Source of the DNA: Thermacetogenium sp. UBA4966
Lineage (GTDB): Bacteria > Bacillota > DSM-12270 > Thermacetogeniales > Thermacetogeniaceae
Assembly: GCA_002397275.1 (NCBI GenBank)
Contig: DHAA01000145.1
Location: 22,670-53,882, forward strand
Length of the DNA: 31,213 nucleotides
Reading direction: 5' to 3'
Part shown: piece by piece, positions 29,924-31,213 of the stretch
Numbering within the stretch: the stretch's first letter is position 1
How the letters are laid out: the number at the start of each line of letters is the position of its first letter
Position numbers and translations under genes: made by a program
The notes under the pieces: generated by a model
Databases searched by the model: none
Told to the model about the DNA's origin: nothing
Seen by the model: only the letters and a program-made list of their open reading frames with translations

Positions 29924-30636
29924 AGCAACCAGGGGATGGAGTAAATACTACCAACTCCTAATGGAATATAATCATTCCCGTATTCTTTAATCAAAGCACT
30001 CCTGCTATCCTGATCACAGCAATGGCAAGGAGCGATTTTCCTTACGCCAAGACTCTTAAAATGATTAGCAAGATCTCCTGCATCAGCCGGTGAGAAATGA
30101 CAAAATGCTGCAATCAGCAGCAAGATATCAAACCCTTTTCTTAACTCTTTGACACGCCTAATCATCTCCAAAACTTTTTCAGGCATGCGCGATGCAAACA
30201 TAACTAAACCATTACTAGCTTCGGTTTCCAGAAGCAGAGATAGGGTGTCGTCCCATGCTGCGACCATAATTCCGCCCGAGATCAATTCGACGTCCCTGAC
30301 TTGGATAGCTTTTCCCTTATTTCTTGTAATATTTCTGCAAATACTGTTCGGAGAAAGAGGAAGATAGATATCCAACCCCGGGCAAATACTCAGCAGACCA
30401 TCAAGTCCCCCGATATGGTCTTGATCTCGATGGGAAAGAACAACAGAATCAATTTCCAGTGGATTTATCCCCAGATATTTCATGTTGTCCAACAGGATGG
30501 TTTGATTCCAACAGGTATCGAATAATATAGTCTCTTCTTTGGTTCTGACCAGACAAGAAAAGCCCCAATCAGGTGTTAACCCTGGATAAAAACACCTGTT
30601 ATCATAAACTACAGTAATTTGATCACTGTCTCCCAC
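29920..30636 (-). CDS. Metallo-beta-lactamase-fold hydrolase with altered metal motif
   Basis: The 238-residue protein has the MBL fold: TILFDTCWNQTILLDNM, then the metal motif LSHRDQDHIGGLDG (about residues 67-80), in which the second His of HxHxDH is Asp. The mid-protein GGIMVAAW and late IAPCHCCDQDSR fit the later metal ligands. It resembles the MBL group of the dihydropterin-linked aminobenzene phosphate synthase type, but the substrate is unknown. GTG 30636 is the only fitting start; a GGGAGG lies 14 bases away, too far, so the start is uncertain. The gene is AT-rich compared with tadA, with which it overlaps at the stop by four bases. Confidence 0.75.
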   Translation of the reverse strand: MGDSDQITVVYDNRCFYPGLTPDWGFSCLVRTKEETILFDTCWNQTILLDNMKYLGINPLEIDSVVLSHRDQDHIGGLDGLLSICPGLDIYLPLSPNSICRNITRNKGKAIQVRDVELISGGIMVAAWDDTLSLLLETEASNGLVMFASRMPEKVLEMIRRVKELRKGFDILLLIAAFCHFSPADAGDLANHFKSLGVRKIAPCHCCDQDSRSALIKEYGNDYIPLGVGSIYSIPWLL

Positions 30637-30738
30637 TCATCTAGTCACTTCCTCCCTGTAATAAGTAACCATGAAAACGGGCCGGCCGACCCACTATCTC
30701 CAATCAATCCCTAGGTTGAGGTTTGCCCTTGCCGCCGC

Positions 30739-31213
30739 TCATTTTCCCGGCTTTTGGCAAGCAGCACCGGCCGAGGCAGCCAGGGTAGTCAGGGAATCTT
30801 CCCGGTTTAAAATCATCTGCAATAGCCTGGCCTTACAAGCATCTACACCGGCAAAATTCATATTGGGAACATAATATTTCTCCAAGCCCAGATGTAACAT
30901 CTTAGCATCCTTAAGTAATGCGACAGCTTCATTGACAAGTTCCGTCACTTTATGTTCTTCCCGGAGGCAGTTGACATTGTTCCTTAAATAGCTATTAAGG
31001 TTATAGTTATAAGATCCCTGACAATTCCGGTTACAATCCTGGTTAGCCGTGGTTAGGGCTATTTTGAGCTCAGGAATAATCAGGTGTTCTATTTTATTCG
31101 GATCGAGAGGTCTGTGATAGTACTCGGCATTAAATCCTCTCGCTTTGGCTTCCGCCCCAACTCTCTTCAGCACTTCGGTTTTACCGCTTCCGATCCTCCC
31201 TACGATCATATAT
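30739..31213 (-). CDS. P-loop ATPase of the PRK06851 type, 5' end cut by window
   Basis: Only the C-terminal part of the gene is inside the window; the frame is open to the right edge. The visible 156 residues begin with a P-loop, VGRIGSGKTEVLKRVGAEAK. FNAEYYHRPLDPNKIEHLII and PELKIALTTANQ follow, which resemble the second P-loop half of PRK06851-type ATPases of Clostridia. An Asn/Cys-rich stretch (NQDCNRNCQGSYNYN) lies near the middle. The function is unknown. The sequence is AT-rich relative to the backbone. Confidence 0.7.
   Translation of the reverse strand, partial: YMIVGRIGSGKTEVLKRVGAEAKARGFNAEYYHRPLDPNKIEHLIIPELKIALTTANQDCNRNCQGSYNYNLNSYLRNNVNCLREEHKVTELVNEAVALLKDAKMLHLGLEKYYVPNMNFAGVDACKARLLQMILNREDSLTTLAASAGAACQKPGK

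Overview
The window looks like chromosomal DNA of an anaerobic, endospore-forming Firmicute, most likely class Clostridia (Peptococcaceae-like). The evidence is a set of Firmicute sporulation genes (AbrB/SpoVT-type regulator, BofA, the sigma-G inhibitor Gin), a Bacillus-type long SRP RNA, a four-subunit 2-oxoacid:ferredoxin oxidoreductase, and strong Shine-Dalgarno sequences throughout. Most genes are GC-rich by eye, and almost everything lies on the minus strand. Genus and species cannot be fixed from the sequence alone.

The backbone follows the origin-proximal gene order of Bacillus subtilis, read from right to left: tadA, tRNAs, SRP RNA, dnaX, ybaB (yaaK), recR, yaaL, bofA, then gin (csfB), a yaaO-type decarboxylase, tmk, holB, ricT (yaaT), rsmI (yabC), abrB, metG (metS) and tatD (yabD). 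Compared with B. subtilis, yaaQ, yaaR, yabA, yabB and yazA are missing. tadA is turned round and separated from the RNA genes by an MFS transporter and mntP.

Between bofA and gin, where B. subtilis has an rRNA operon, lies an accessory block of about 13 kb. It holds: (i) a SurA-like lipoprotein/exported chaperone-like gene; (ii) a 2-oxoacid:ferredoxin oxidoreductase operon (alpha, beta, gamma, ferredoxin) preceded by an unusual P-loop protein; (iii) an AT-rich stretch with a probable cyclic-di-GMP-I riboswitch, its promoter, a doubtful small ORF and an HD-GYP domain gene carrying a ten-G tract; (iv) a compact chemosensory operon cheY-cheA-cheW-mcp-cheR-cheB, with a two-HPt CheA and a soluble receptor; and (v) a small Cys4 protein next to gin that resembles it.

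The most interesting circuit is the probable c-di-GMP riboswitch upstream of a likely c-di-GMP phosphodiesterase whose reading frame could be switched by slippage at the G tract, directly upstream of a chemosensory operon with no flagellar genes in view. At the left end, tatD sits between degenerate repeats built on GGAGGTCGG, with two copies of a longer repeat flanking the gene. At the right end, mntP has a yybP-ykoY manganese riboswitch with a clear intrinsic terminator; beyond it lie tadA, a variant metallo-beta-lactamase-fold protein and an ATPase gene cut by the window edge.
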